Assembly: GCA_013359445.1 (NCBI GenBank)
Contig: JABWBV010000057.1
Coordinates: 1-36,686 of the forward strand
DNA: 36,686 nucleotides
Source of the DNA: Anaerolineales bacterium
Lineage (GTDB): Bacteria > Chloroflexota > Anaerolineae > Anaerolineales > JABWBV01
Direction: 5' to 3'
Shown: one piece after another, positions 1 through 7,639 of the stretch
How the letters are laid out: every line of letters starts with the position of its first letter
Numbering within the stretch: the stretch's first letter is position 1
The notes under the pieces: model-generated
The model's database searches: none
The model's input: the letters and a program-made list of their open reading frames with translations, nothing else
Told to the model about the DNA's origin: nothing
Program-made: the position numbers and the translations under genes

Positions 1-2
1 CT

Positions 3-3000
3 TTACTCCTGCCCAATTCTCAACGCCTGATGCACCTTCGCACGCCAAAGCATCCATGTCGCTCCGGCAAAGGTCAGGGTGAAGATTACGGACAGAGTCG
101 CGAAGACTTGCAGGATGGGGCGCCAGTCGGTGCGGGGGATGAAAGGGGGGACGGGGGGCTGGTTGGCGAGGGTGATCGGCAGGCCGGGGAGGACGATCTG
201 GTTCAGCACCGCGCCGAGAAGCGCGCCCAATGCCAACCCGGTCAGGATGATCATCGCCTGTTCCATTGCCAGAGAGCCGTACAACTGCCAGGGGGACAGG
301 CCCATCGCCCGCAAAATACCGAATGAGGTCTCTCGTTGGCGCACGCTTAACGTGAAATGGGCGGCAAACCCGATGATTGAAATTAACGTCGTGAGCAAAT
401 AACCCAAAAACGTCACCGAGCGCAGGCCGAGCGCGAGCGGGTCAGCTTTCATCACCTGGCGCAGAGCGTTCGCGTCCCAGATTTGGGTGGCGTTTTGGGT
501 CGCAAGCGCTTCGAGATCGGTTCCCGGTTCCACGTCCAGCCAGATTTCGTTGGGGTTGAACACGAACGGGGTTTCGTTCCCCAGCCGGGTGAGTAATGCA
601 CTGCGCGAAGTGATCAAGAATCCGGCTTCCTGCGCCTCATACAGCGTCGGGAAATAGTCCACCACCCCTTTGATCTCGAACAAAATCGTCTGCCCTTGCA
701 CGACCCCGTTGACCAAATCGCCCGCCACAAGGTCGGTTGCCGCCAAAAACCGGGGGCTGACCAGCGCAGGGAGCGGCACATCGTCCCGGTCGGCGATGTT
801 GAAGATCAAGCCCTGATATTCCAACATCCGCGTGAAGTTCAAAATCAGCTTGCCACTGCCCGCCTCGCCGTGTTTTTGTTCGGTCGTGTACGTAAAAATG
901 GACAGGTCACTCTGCGGGTAGCGGAGTTCGTGGGCCAGCATTTGCACGGTATCTTCAAACGCCTCGACAACGGTTACTTCGCCGGAGCGGTCTTTCACGG
1001 AAATATCATCCAGCCCGATGATCAGACTCGCCCCCGTTTGGAACGACCCGCCGGACCTGGCCCGGTTCCGCAACCAGAGTGAGTGCATAGTCAGCGGATA
1101 ATCGGCCTCGTTCAGTTCGGGCAGGGGGGCGGACAAATAGGCCCACTGCCGGGCCGCACATTGGATCGGAAGAATCGCGCTGCCCTGCGTCACACAGTCC
1201 GGGTCAGCGTCTTCGAGCGGGAACAGGTACGCGTCCCCGGAACGGGTCAGCACTTTGACGAAGTATCCCATCCGTTCGCGGTGGCTGTTCCCGTCAAAAA
1301 ACACGGGCAGAACGCTCTCCGCGTCCGGTGCGGCCCAAATCCATAGGCCGATTTCCGCGGGTTGACCGGGCAGTTCCATGCCGGGGATAGCGCCCTTCGT
1401 GAGCAGACTGCCCAGCAAATCGCCCATTGGTTCACCGGAAAAGTCGCTCCGGTACACGGTCACATGAGAAAAACTGACCGGGTCAATCGCCAGAAGATCG
1501 AACCCCGGAAATGACTGGAAACTTTTTAAATCCACTGTCCCATCCATCCGCACCACGGCGGAAGCGTTCTCGACGGGCGCGGTGCTGAAGTCGGACGCGC
1601 GGAGGGGATTATCCCGCCCCGCGCGGGGGGCCGATTCCCCGGCGAGACGGATTTCGCCCCCGGCGGCGTACCGTGCCCGTTCAAATTCACTGGCGTCCAG
1701 CGTGGTGTTCAGCCCGATGGCGAGAATGCCCAACGCGTTCGCCAACGTCAGCAGGAGCACCACCCCCGCGAACTGGTTCGGATTCCGCGCGGCCTGCCAC
1801 AACGCGAGCGGGGCGGGCAACCCCCGTCCGAGGGCGGTGAGCCGGGAGAGCAAACCCAACACGGGCGGGGCGAGCCGGACGATCAACGTCGCCGCGCCGA
1901 GCAGTAACGTGAGCGGCGAAAGCAGGAGCAACCAATCCACCCGCGCCCCACTCCCTACCCCGATCCCCCCCACCACCTGAAGCCGAAAAAGCAAAATCAA
2001 CCCCACCGCAAGGAGCGCCACATCGAGATACAACCGTTGCCAAAGGGGTTTCTGTATCCGCCCGGAAGCCTGCACATGCGTGACAATGCTCCGCCGCAGT
2101 GCGGGAAACACGGGCAACATCAAACTGACCACGCACGCCCCCGCCCCAACCGCCGCCGCCAACCACGCCGCCTGACTGATCGTGAGAAGGGGGGCCGTGT
2201 CCGACAAATCCGCGAGGGGGCCAAACTGTTCGAGCAAGGCCACCCACCGGACTCCTAACCCCGGCCCGACCAGCCACGCCACGAACGCGATCAGGATTGC
2301 CTCCGCGAGTTGGATGCGGAGAATCTGCCCGGAGGACGCGCCCCGACTGCGAAGGAGGGCAAACTCCCCCTCGATGGTGCGGACGTGTTGAGCGGCGGTC
2401 ATCACCACGTAGGCGAGGGCGAGGAGGACGATTTCGGCGGTGAGGAGGAAGATGGGGACGCGGATGCCTTGCGTTTGGGCGTAGAAGTCCAGCAGGAGGT
2501 CGCGCAGGCCGCTTTCAAAGGCGATGGTGTTGGGGAAGAGGTTGGGGAGGTCGGTCAAGCCGTTGACGAGGGGGGGCAGGGTGGAGGTGGTGATGGTGGC
2601 GGGGTCAAAGAGAACGTGCCAGGCCAGTTCGGAGCGGGCGCGGGGGAAAAGGGCGGTGTTGGTGGCGAAGAAGGTTTCGGCGGGAAGGAGGATGCCAAAT
2701 TGTTGGGTGTAACGAGCATTCCCCTGAGATTTGAGGGGGCTGTACGCGCCCATCCAAAACGGGTCACTGGCGTTGCGCGGGCGGACGATGCCGGTGACGA
2801 GGAGGGTGACGTTCGGCGCGTCCGCGCGGGGGTCGAAACTGAGGGGGAGGGTACTGCCGGGCTGGAGTTCGTAGTAGGCGGCCATTTCTTCGGAGATGAC
2901 GCCAGATATTTCGTCTTCCGTATTGCGTATTTCGGAGGGGGAGGGCCAGGTGCCGGAGAGGAATTCGACTTTGTCTTCGAGGCCCTCGGCATAGCGGAGG

Positions 3001-3368
3001 TTGACGCGTTCGGAGGCGAGGGGGTTGTCTTCCACCCAGGGATGAAACCAATGGGTGCCGATGACGAGGGAGATTTGTTGGATATTTTTGCTAAAGCGGG
3101 TTTCCAGGGTGGTGCGGACGGAGTCGTCGAGGGTGTGGTAGTCGGTTTCCCCCAGGTTGGCGAAGGAGGTGAGGCGGAGGTTGGCAGTGAGGGGGTCGGT
3201 GGTGTTGGCGGCGCGCAGGCGGCGCGGGAGGCCAAATTCGATGACGGTGTCAATCAGGATCGGCGCGCTGGCGAGCAGGCCAGTGGAGAGGATGACGCCC
3301 AGGGTCAGGATGAGGATCAGGGTGAGGCGGCGGGTGGCACGCTTGAGGATGAGAGGGAGGAAGGGCAT
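3..3368 (-). CDS. FtsX/MacB-type ABC transporter permease, large form
   Basis: The protein has 1121 residues and is complete, ending with TAA at the very edge of the window. Seen: an N-terminal membrane anchor (about residues 12-38), a long extracytoplasmic domain (about 40-295), a three-helix FtsX block (about 300-425) holding the typical cytoplasmic stretch EFALLRSRGAS, further hydrophobic helices to about 560, a second extracytoplasmic domain, and a C-terminal FtsX block (about 990-1110) with RETSFGILRAMGLSPWQ. This duplicated FtsX plan is known for permeases that work with a MacB/LolD-like ATPase on lipoproteins, peptides or envelope signals. No ATPase gene lies within the window; it may be just beyond the left edge. 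The start ATG follows a C-rich heptamer tandem repeat and has no Shine-Dalgarno. Substrate unknown. Confidence 0.88.
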   Translation of the reverse strand: MPFLPLILKRATRRLTLILILTLGVILSTGLLASAPILIDTVIEFGLPRRLRAANTTDPLTANLRLTSFANLGETDYHTLDDSVRTTLETRFSKNIQQISLVIGTHWFHPWVEDNPLASERVNLRYAEGLEDKVEFLSGTWPSPSEIRNTEDEISGVISEEMAAYYELQPGSTLPLSFDPRADAPNVTLLVTGIVRPRNASDPFWMGAYSPLKSQGNARYTQQFGILLPAETFFATNTALFPRARSELAWHVLFDPATITTSTLPPLVNGLTDLPNLFPNTIAFESGLRDLLLDFYAQTQGIRVPIFLLTAEIVLLALAYVVMTAAQHVRTIEGEFALLRSRGASSGQILRIQLAEAILIAFVAWLVGPGLGVRWVALLEQFGPLADLSDTAPLLTISQAAWLAAAVGAGACVVSLMLPVFPALRRSIVTHVQASGRIQKPLWQRLYLDVALLAVGLILLFRLQVVGGIGVGSGARVDWLLLLSPLTLLLGAATLIVRLAPPVLGLLSRLTALGRGLPAPLALWQAARNPNQFAGVVLLLTLANALGILAIGLNTTLDASEFERARYAAGGEIRLAGESAPRAGRDNPLRASDFSTAPVENASAVVRMDGTVDLKSFQSFPGFDLLAIDPVSFSHVTVYRSDFSGEPMGDLLGSLLTKGAIPGMELPGQPAEIGLWIWAAPDAESVLPVFFDGNSHRERMGYFVKVLTRSGDAYLFPLEDADPDCVTQGSAILPIQCAARQWAYLSAPLPELNEADYPLTMHSLWLRNRARSGGSFQTGASLIIGLDDISVKDRSGEVTVVEAFEDTVQMLAHELRYPQSDLSIFTYTTEQKHGEAGSGKLILNFTRMLEYQGLIFNIADRDDVPLPALVSPRFLAATDLVAGDLVNGVVQGQTILFEIKGVVDYFPTLYEAQEAGFLITSRSALLTRLGNETPFVFNPNEIWLDVEPGTDLEALATQNATQIWDANALRQVMKADPLALGLRSVTFLGYLLTTLISIIGFAAHFTLSVRQRETSFGILRAMGLSPWQLYGSLAMEQAMIILTGLALGALLGAVLNQIVLPGLPITLANQPPVPPFIPRTDWRPILQVFATLSVIFTLTFAGATWMLWRAKVHQALRIGQE

Positions 3369-3374
3369 GGGGAA

Positions 3375-3416
3375 GACGGGGGACGGGGGACGGGGGACGG
3401 GGGACGGGGGACGGGG
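3375..3416. repeat. (GACGGGG)n heptamer tandem repeat, G-quadruplex-like
   Basis: Five runs of five G and one run of four G, each separated by AC, lie on the plus strand from 3378 to 3416. They occupy the 5' leader of the permease, where the RNA would carry the C-rich complement. Related GACGGGAGACGG units are found inside pyrD at 30476-30548. Confidence 0.9.
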
Positions 3417-3425
3417 AGTGTATCA
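3417..3425 (-). promoter_or_regulatory. Possible extended -10 promoter of the ABC permease
   Basis: The minus strand reads TGATACACT, an extended -10 (TGN plus TACACT), just upstream of the heptamer repeat. No convincing -35 is visible. A start at about 3410 would place the G/C repeat at the very 5' end of the transcript. Confidence 0.35.
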
Positions 3426-3461
3426 CTTTTGGAGGTTAGACGGGGGTGGAGGGGGATTCCT

Positions 3462-3500
3462 TCAAAATTAAAAAGAAAATGCGGCGCAATTTGCGCCGCA
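3462..3500 (-). terminator. Rho-independent terminator after the sigma/anti-sigma operon
   Basis: A 10-bp perfect GC-rich stem (3480-3489 with 3491-3500, a single-base centre) is followed on the minus strand by a T-rich run. It lies 20 bp after the stop of the anti-sigma gene, so the permease is probably transcribed separately. Confidence 0.8.
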
Positions 3501-3520
3501 GTTGTGCTGGACAAGAGAGC

Positions 3521-4744
3521 TTACTCCTCCCCTCCTCTCCACAAATACACCAGCCCATTCTCCAGTGAGGCGGCGAGGGCGGAGCCGTCGGGGGAGAAGG
3601 CGAGGCTGAGGGGGATGCTGGGGGTGTCGAGCAGGGTGTACAACTGCTTGCCATCCTCAACGCGCCAGACGTAAATCATGCCATCCTGGGAGGCGGAGAC
3701 GAGCCATTCGCCGCTGGGATGGAAGGCGAGGGCGGTGAGGGGGGCGGTGTGGCCTTTGAGGACGCGCAGGGGCGTGCCGACGCGTTGTCCATCTTCGACG
3801 GTGATTTGCCAGAAGTAGATACTGCCGGTTTTGGAACCCGTCACGAGGAGGGTGCCGTCGGGGGAGAGGGTGGTGGCGACGACTTCTCCGGCGAGAGGGG
3901 GGAGGAGGATGGGGGTGGGTTCGCCGCGGGGGGTGCGCCAGGCGGGTTGGACGGTGGGGAGGAGTTCGTTCGGGCGGCGCAGAAATTGGATTTCTCCGGT
4001 CGCGGAGATGCCGACGCGCTGGGGGTTGCCGGGGAGGTCGGTCAGGGTTTGGAGGGGGGTGCCGTCGGTTTGCCAGACGTGGAGGGTGCCGTTGTTTTTG
4101 CCGAGGGTGAGGAGCAGGCCGTTCGGGGCGAAGGTCAGGCTGTTGATGCCTTGCGGGTCGGCGGTGAAGGTGAGGCTGAGTTGCTGGTCGGCGGTTTGGT
4201 AGAGGGTGACGTGCCCATCGTCGTAGGCGGTGGCGAGGAGGGTGCCGTCGGGGGAGAAGGCGATCTGGTTGGCGGGGGTGCCGTTGCCGGGGAGGGTAAA
4301 TTGCTCGCCGGGCGGGGCGTGGAGGGAGAGGGTGAGGGCGGGGGATTCTTCGAGAGGGGGGCGATCTTCGAGACGGGTGTTGGAGAGAATCCAGGCCATG
4401 CCCGCCATGATGAGGGCAAGCCCGGTGGCCCACGCGAGGGAGTTGAGCCATTGCGGGATTTGGAGGGGGCGAAGGGCGTGGGCGGTTTCTTTGACTTCGG
4501 CGGCGAAGGTTTGATTTTCGGCGGGGGTGTATTCGATGGGGGGGAGGTGGGTTTGGAAGAGGTCGTTTAGAGATTGGCCGAGGGATTTTTCGAGGGTGAG
4601 ATATTCTTCCTGGTAGGCGCGGCAATCCGGGCAGGCGGCGAGGTGGGTTTCGAGGGCGGATTGGCGCGCGGCGGGGAGGTGACCGTCGGCGTGCATTTCG
4701 AGGTCGCGGCGTGCGTGCGCGTGGGTGTACCGGAGGATGCTCAT
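3521..4744 (-). CDS. Zinc-finger anti-sigma factor with WD40 sensor domain
   Basis: 407 residues. The N-terminus has a zf-HC2-type anti-sigma signature (about residues 22-42, HLAACPDC, an H-x3-C-x2-C arrangement). A single transmembrane helix follows at about 98-122, then a C-terminal region of about six WD40-like blades (about 160-405) with repeated FSPDG..L and VxLW/VYLW strands. Known: zf-HC2 proteins bind and inhibit ECF sigma factors. Inference: the extracytoplasmic beta-propeller is the sensor or scaffold and the finger holds the sigma factor encoded upstream. Its ATG overlaps the sigma stop as ATGA, which indicates translational coupling. WD40 propellers are an uncommon output for the outer part of an anti-sigma factor. 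It could alternatively be a membrane scaffold that no longer regulates sigma. Confidence 0.85.
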   Translation of the reverse strand: MSILRYTHAHARRDLEMHADGHLPAARQSALETHLAACPDCRAYQEEYLTLEKSLGQSLNDLFQTHLPPIEYTPAENQTFAAEVKETAHALRPLQIPQWLNSLAWATGLALIMAGMAWILSNTRLEDRPPLEESPALTLSLHAPPGEQFTLPGNGTPANQIAFSPDGTLLATAYDDGHVTLYQTADQQLSLTFTADPQGINSLTFAPNGLLLTLGKNNGTLHVWQTDGTPLQTLTDLPGNPQRVGISATGEIQFLRRPNELLPTVQPAWRTPRGEPTPILLPPLAGEVVATTLSPDGTLLVTGSKTGSIYFWQITVEDGQRVGTPLRVLKGHTAPLTALAFHPSGEWLVSASQDGMIYVWRVEDGKQLYTLLDTPSIPLSLAFSPDGSALAASLENGLVYLWRGGEE

Positions 4745-5331
4745 GGCAGGCCTCCGGCGGGTTTCTTGGGGCCAAGAACCGGGCGGGTTTTCAGGCCGCC
4801 GAGAAGTTGTTTGCGAGCGTAGTGCAGGCGCGAGTAGACGGTGCCCTCGGAGAGGCCGAGGATTTGGGCGATTTCGGTGGCGGGGAGGTTGTGGGCGTAG
4901 TGGAGGATGACCGGGAGGCGGTGTTTTTCATCCAGCGCGTTGACCGCGTGCCAGAGTTGGGCGTGGGTTTCGTTTTGGAGGTAGGTGTCTTCCGGCTGGG
5001 GGGAGGGGTTCAGCAGATGGAGGTTTTTTAGGACGGTGTGCAGGGTTTGGCGGGTTTTGCGTTTGCGGAGGGTGTCCCGGCAGAGGTTGATGGCGATGGC
5101 GGAGAGCCAGGTGCGGATGTGGGCATCCCCGCGGAACTGGTTGAGCGCCAGGAGGGCGGCGACGAAGGTTTCTTGGGTGATGTCTTCGGCTTCGTCTGTG
5201 TCATTTAAGATGGAGAGGCACAGGCGGTGGATGTAGGCGCGGTGTTCTTGAACCAGGGTCTCTATGTGTGTGGTCCCCATGCGATCTAGCTGGTGGGCGG
5301 TCTCAAGCGGTGCGGGCGATACCAGGGCCAT
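4741..5331 (-). CDS. ECF-type RNA polymerase sigma factor
   Basis: 196 residues. Region 2 (about residues 30-95) contains AEDITQETFVAAL and RTWLSAIAINLCRD, typical of sigma70 region 2. Region 4 (about 125-185) contains the helix-turn-helix LPATEIAQILGLSEGTVYSR. It is the first gene of a two-gene operon with its WD40 anti-sigma, overlapping it by 4 bp. The start at 5331 was chosen because a TATAAT lies exactly 7 nt upstream, fitting a leaderless transcript that begins at the ATG; a second Met at 5280 is possible but has no better signal. The target promoters are not visible, but an inverted repeat over its own -10 suggests regulation of this promoter. Confidence 0.92.
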   Translation of the reverse strand: MALVSPAPLETAHQLDRMGTTHIETLVQEHRAYIHRLCLSILNDTDEAEDITQETFVAALLALNQFRGDAHIRTWLSAIAINLCRDTLRKRKTRQTLHTVLKNLHLLNPSPQPEDTYLQNETHAQLWHAVNALDEKHRLPVILHYAHNLPATEIAQILGLSEGTVYSRLHYARKQLLGGLKTRPVLGPKKPAGGLP

Positions 5332-5348
5332 CGCTTAGATTATAAGCG
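5332..5348 (-). promoter_or_regulatory. -10 box and 6-bp inverted repeat at the ECF sigma start
   Basis: The 17-bp sequence is CGCTTA, five bases, TAAGCG, a perfect 6-bp inverted repeat. The minus-strand TATAAT (5344-5339) overlaps it, and the repeat abuts the ATG. It would cover the -10 and transcription start, an ideal operator position. No clear -35 is seen. Confidence 0.5.
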
Positions 5349-5386
5349 GAGGCAGAAGGGGATAAAAGTGAGGAAAGGTTAAGAAT

Positions 5387-6169
5387 CTAATCGAGAAACT
5401 GAACGTATTCTTCGACCACTTCCAAATGAAGATCATCCGCGCCGATGCTGTCGAAGGGGTTTTCGAGGTGATCTTCCACATTGTCCAGGCTGACCAAAAC
5501 GACTGCGTAGAGGGTGGCGATGCCGAATCCCACCCACGGATAATCCGGGTAGGCGAGGTTGGCAAAGTATGGGCCGAAGATGATCGGGAACAGGTTTAAA
5601 AACATCCGGCTGTGGGCGCGGAGGGAGACCGGCGGGCGGTAGATCAGCACGTTGTTCATGCGCTCGAAACTTTCCATCATGCGGGTCAGGTATTGGTTGG
5701 CGCGGGAGATTTCGTTGGCGGGGACGCCCGCGGCGCGCAACCGCTCGTGGGACTGGGAAAACGCTGAGAAGAGCTTGTAAATATCCTGCAAAATGGTTTT
5801 TGATTCCGGGGAATCTGGCAGACTGCGAAAATACTTGACGACGGCGCGGAGCAGGTCTTCGCTCAATCTGCGCCCGCTTTCGTGGTGGGACGTGTCCCGC
5901 GGCCAGTCGCGGTGGGCGTAGTACAGGGCAATGGCGTTCACGCGCAGGGACGCGAACGCGCCGGTCACGTCCTCCCGTTGTTTGTAGGCCCCCCCGATGG
6001 AGAAGACCAGCGGGAAAATGACGGCGATGCTGAGCAGATCGGTGGGGATGTCCACCAGAAAGCCGTAGTACCGGCACAGGTAGGTGGACCCCAGGGCCAG
6101 CAAGGTGATGACCAGGGTGTGGCGGTCGAGGATTTGATAAAAATCTTTGAGGGTTTTCACAGGAGACAT
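5387..6169 (-). CDS. Bestrophin-family (RFP-TM / YneE-like) membrane protein
   Basis: 260 residues from the ATG at 6169. An upstream in-frame Met would add 17 residues lying in repeat DNA and was not used. Seen: two N-terminal hydrophobic helices (about 18-65), a central helical cytoplasmic part (about 75-190), two hydrophobic segments around 195-235, and a C-terminal VEDHLENPFDSIGADDL. This last matches the bestrophin signature in which an acidic D/E..NPFG-like loop closes the pore-forming core. Known: bacterial bestrophin homologues are pentameric ion channels. Inference: an anion or cation channel in the cytoplasmic membrane. It lies 55 bp downstream of the sigma start on the same strand, so it is not in the sigma operon. 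The leader contains a fragment of the GTAAC repeat family. Confidence 0.78.
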   Translation of the reverse strand: MSPVKTLKDFYQILDRHTLVITLLALGSTYLCRYYGFLVDIPTDLLSIAVIFPLVFSIGGAYKQREDVTGAFASLRVNAIALYYAHRDWPRDTSHHESGRRLSEDLLRAVVKYFRSLPDSPESKTILQDIYKLFSAFSQSHERLRAAGVPANEISRANQYLTRMMESFERMNNVLIYRPPVSLRAHSRMFLNLFPIIFGPYFANLAYPDYPWVGFGIATLYAVVLVSLDNVEDHLENPFDSIGADDLHLEVVEEYVQFLD

Positions 6170-6178
6170 TCCAAACAA

Positions 6179-6217
6179 GGTACAGGAGATTAGCCCGAAA
6201 AAGGGTGGGCAAGTTAC
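6179..6217. repeat. Partial copy of the GTAACT-ended repeat family
   Basis: GGAGATTAGCCCGAAAAA at 6185-6202 is identical (18 of 18) to the reverse complement of 22638-22655. The copy ends with GTTAC at 6213-6217. It is core-less and sits in the leader of the bestrophin-like gene. Confidence 0.7.
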
Positions 6218-6250
6218 CAATTAGATTTTTAAGGTGCTACCGTTTTGGAC

Positions 6251-6326
6251 GTGAAAGAAACCGAAATTTTGAAAGAGGTGGGGGCTGTACAGCCCCCACC
6301 TCTTTCAAAATTTCGGTTTCTTTCAC
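6251..6326. repeat. 76-bp perfect palindrome
   Basis: Arms 6251-6288 and 6289-6326 are exact reverse complements with no loop. The centre (6283-6294) reads GGCTGTACAGCC, which recurs in three other palindromes of the window. Loose outer matches GGTGCTACC (6233-6241) and GGGTAGAACC (6335-6344) suggest an element of about 110 bp. It lies between the lipoprotein end and the bestrophin start. Confidence 0.95.
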
Positions 6327-6356
6327 AGTATTCTGGGTAGAACCATTTTTAAAAGT

Positions 6357-6400
6357 CTGCGTGAGAAAGCCCGCGGAACGGGTGGGGCTTTCTCGCGCAG
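6357..6400 (-). terminator. Likely terminator of the lipoprotein gene
   Basis: A hairpin with 15 of 16 paired bases (6357-6372 with 6385-6400) begins 29 bp after the lipoprotein stop. On the minus strand it is followed by a short T-rich stretch (CTTTTAAAAATGG-like), weaker than a classic T-tract. Confidence 0.6.
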
Positions 6401-6428
6401 AAAAGTTGTCCGGGTTTGAAACACTCGA

Positions 6429-7292
6429 TCAGGGTTCGAGATACTCGTAAGATTGGACGATTTCTTCAAAAACCGGCAGATAGGTGTCCCGGTTTTCGAC
6501 CGTGGTGGCGAAGGTAAAGATGGTTTGGGTTTTCCCTTCGATGATCATATATTGTTGAACCAGGACTGAAACCGAGGTGCCCGCGGGCGTGGTGTTGGTG
6601 AGCGAATATTCGAACCGTTCGGCTTCGAGGTTGGCGGTTTCCAGGGTGATCCTTTCATGTTGAATCGGATTATCCAGTTTGAAGACGGATTCCAACTGTT
6701 GGGCCACGAGGTCGGCTATCTCATCCAGACTCGTTTCGATGGGGAGGTCGACGATTTGGATATTCATGGTGACGGGGACGGTATCGGTGTTGATTTCGCC
6801 GGGAAAATACATCGCAATGAGCCGTATCGTATTGAATAACTGGAACTGGCCTAGCTGGCTTTGAATTAACACGCGCAGGATGTCGTCATCGCCTTCTACC
6901 GAAGCGACAATGGCGTCAATCGCCTCGGGATCGTCTTCCAGGCGATACCAATCCGGGGGTAAGACAATGGCAAACCCATCGAGAGGAAATTCATAGCGCG
7001 TCTGGCCGGATTCGCCTGGCAGAATGATGAGGCTGGGTAAGGTGGCGGTGGCGGTAGGCGTTTCCGTCGGGGCGGGCGTTTCGGTGGGGGCGGGGGTTGG
7101 AGTCTCAGTGGGCAGGGGAGTGAGGGTGGGCGCCTCCGTGGGGGTAGACGTGGCCGTGGGTTCGGCGTCTTTCGTCGCCTGGATGGCTACCGCGACTGTG
7201 GCTTCCATTTCCGCTGGGGAAGGGGTTGCAGGCTGACAGGCCGCACTGATGAGCATTAAACCGAAAAGTAGGGGAATAAGAATTTTTTTCAC
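6429..7292 (-). CDS. Secreted lipoprotein with Thr/Pro linker and globular C-terminal domain
   Basis: 287 residues starting with GTG. A strong GGAGGTGA Shine-Dalgarno lies 3 nt upstream. The N-terminus is a lipoprotein signal: charged MKK, hydrophobic helix, lipobox LISAAC with Cys at about residue 19. Residues 25-88 are a Thr/Pro/Glu-rich linker of TPTxTPxP repeats, probably extended and perhaps glycosylated. Residues about 95-287 form a mixed alpha/beta domain (with FAIVLPPDWYRLEDD and a late YMIIEGKTQTIFTFAT) that resembles PsbP/DUF1795-like domains; that resemblance is by eye only. No enzymatic motif is visible. The gene diverges from the M14 peptidase gene and has its own promoter and terminator. 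Confidence 0.8.
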   Translation of the reverse strand: MKKILIPLLFGLMLISAACQPATPSPAEMEATVAVAIQATKDAEPTATSTPTEAPTLTPLPTETPTPAPTETPAPTETPTATATLPSLIILPGESGQTRYEFPLDGFAIVLPPDWYRLEDDPEAIDAIVASVEGDDDILRVLIQSQLGQFQLFNTIRLIAMYFPGEINTDTVPVTMNIQIVDLPIETSLDEIADLVAQQLESVFKLDNPIQHERITLETANLEAERFEYSLTNTTPAGTSVSVLVQQYMIIEGKTQTIFTFATTVENRDTYLPVFEEIVQSYEYLEP

Positions 7293-7307
7293 AAATCACC
7301 TCCAAAT

Positions 7308-7336
7308 AGTGTAGGGCGCTTTTAAAATCTAGTCTA
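7308..7336 (-). promoter_or_regulatory. Predicted promoter of the lipoprotein gene
   Basis: On the minus strand TAGACT (7336-7331), a 17-bp spacer, then TACACT (7313-7308), 15 bp before the GTG start. Each hexamer matches the sigma70 consensus at four positions. The Shine-Dalgarno GGAGGTGA lies in between. Confidence 0.5.
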
Positions 7337-7464
7337 TTCCGACCAGACGCCCGCCCAGAATTGTAGATGAAGTGAGATTCCCTGTAAAGGAAAATGTCCG
7401 CGGACTCCATGCGCTCCATGTTATCATTCCATTGCGAGGGCGAGAACTTCCCCCGTTTTGCTAA

Positions 7465-7582
7465 AGTAGCGTAATTCCCGCCCGTCTCGCCCACACCTTG
7501 TGCGTGGGGTCGTGTTAGGAAACGGGCGGAAGTTTACACCGGATTGCAAGAGTGGCATAATTCCCGCTTGTCTCGCCCATAC
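7465..7582. repeat. Two 32-bp direct repeats in the divergent intergenic region
   Basis: 7465-7496 and 7551-7582 match at 27 of 32 positions and are spaced 86 bp apart; both contain AATTCCCG and GTCTCGCCCA. An inverted pair, AACTTCCCCCGTTT-like at 7444-7458 against AAACGGGCGGAAGTT at about 7520-7534, lies between and before them. This accounts for most of the 347-bp gap between the two divergent genes; no RNA gene is recognised there. Confidence 0.75.
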
Positions 7583-7639
7583 AAATCGCAGAATGACCAC
7601 TAATCTCCCCCTCTCTTTCGTTTAATATAGGAGCCCCTC

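Noticed and set aside
2310-3674. Long open frame on the plus strand opposite the permease
   Set aside because: It is rich in Gly/Glu/Val from antisense reading of GC-rich codons, has no motif, and the opposite strand encodes a clear FtsX permease.
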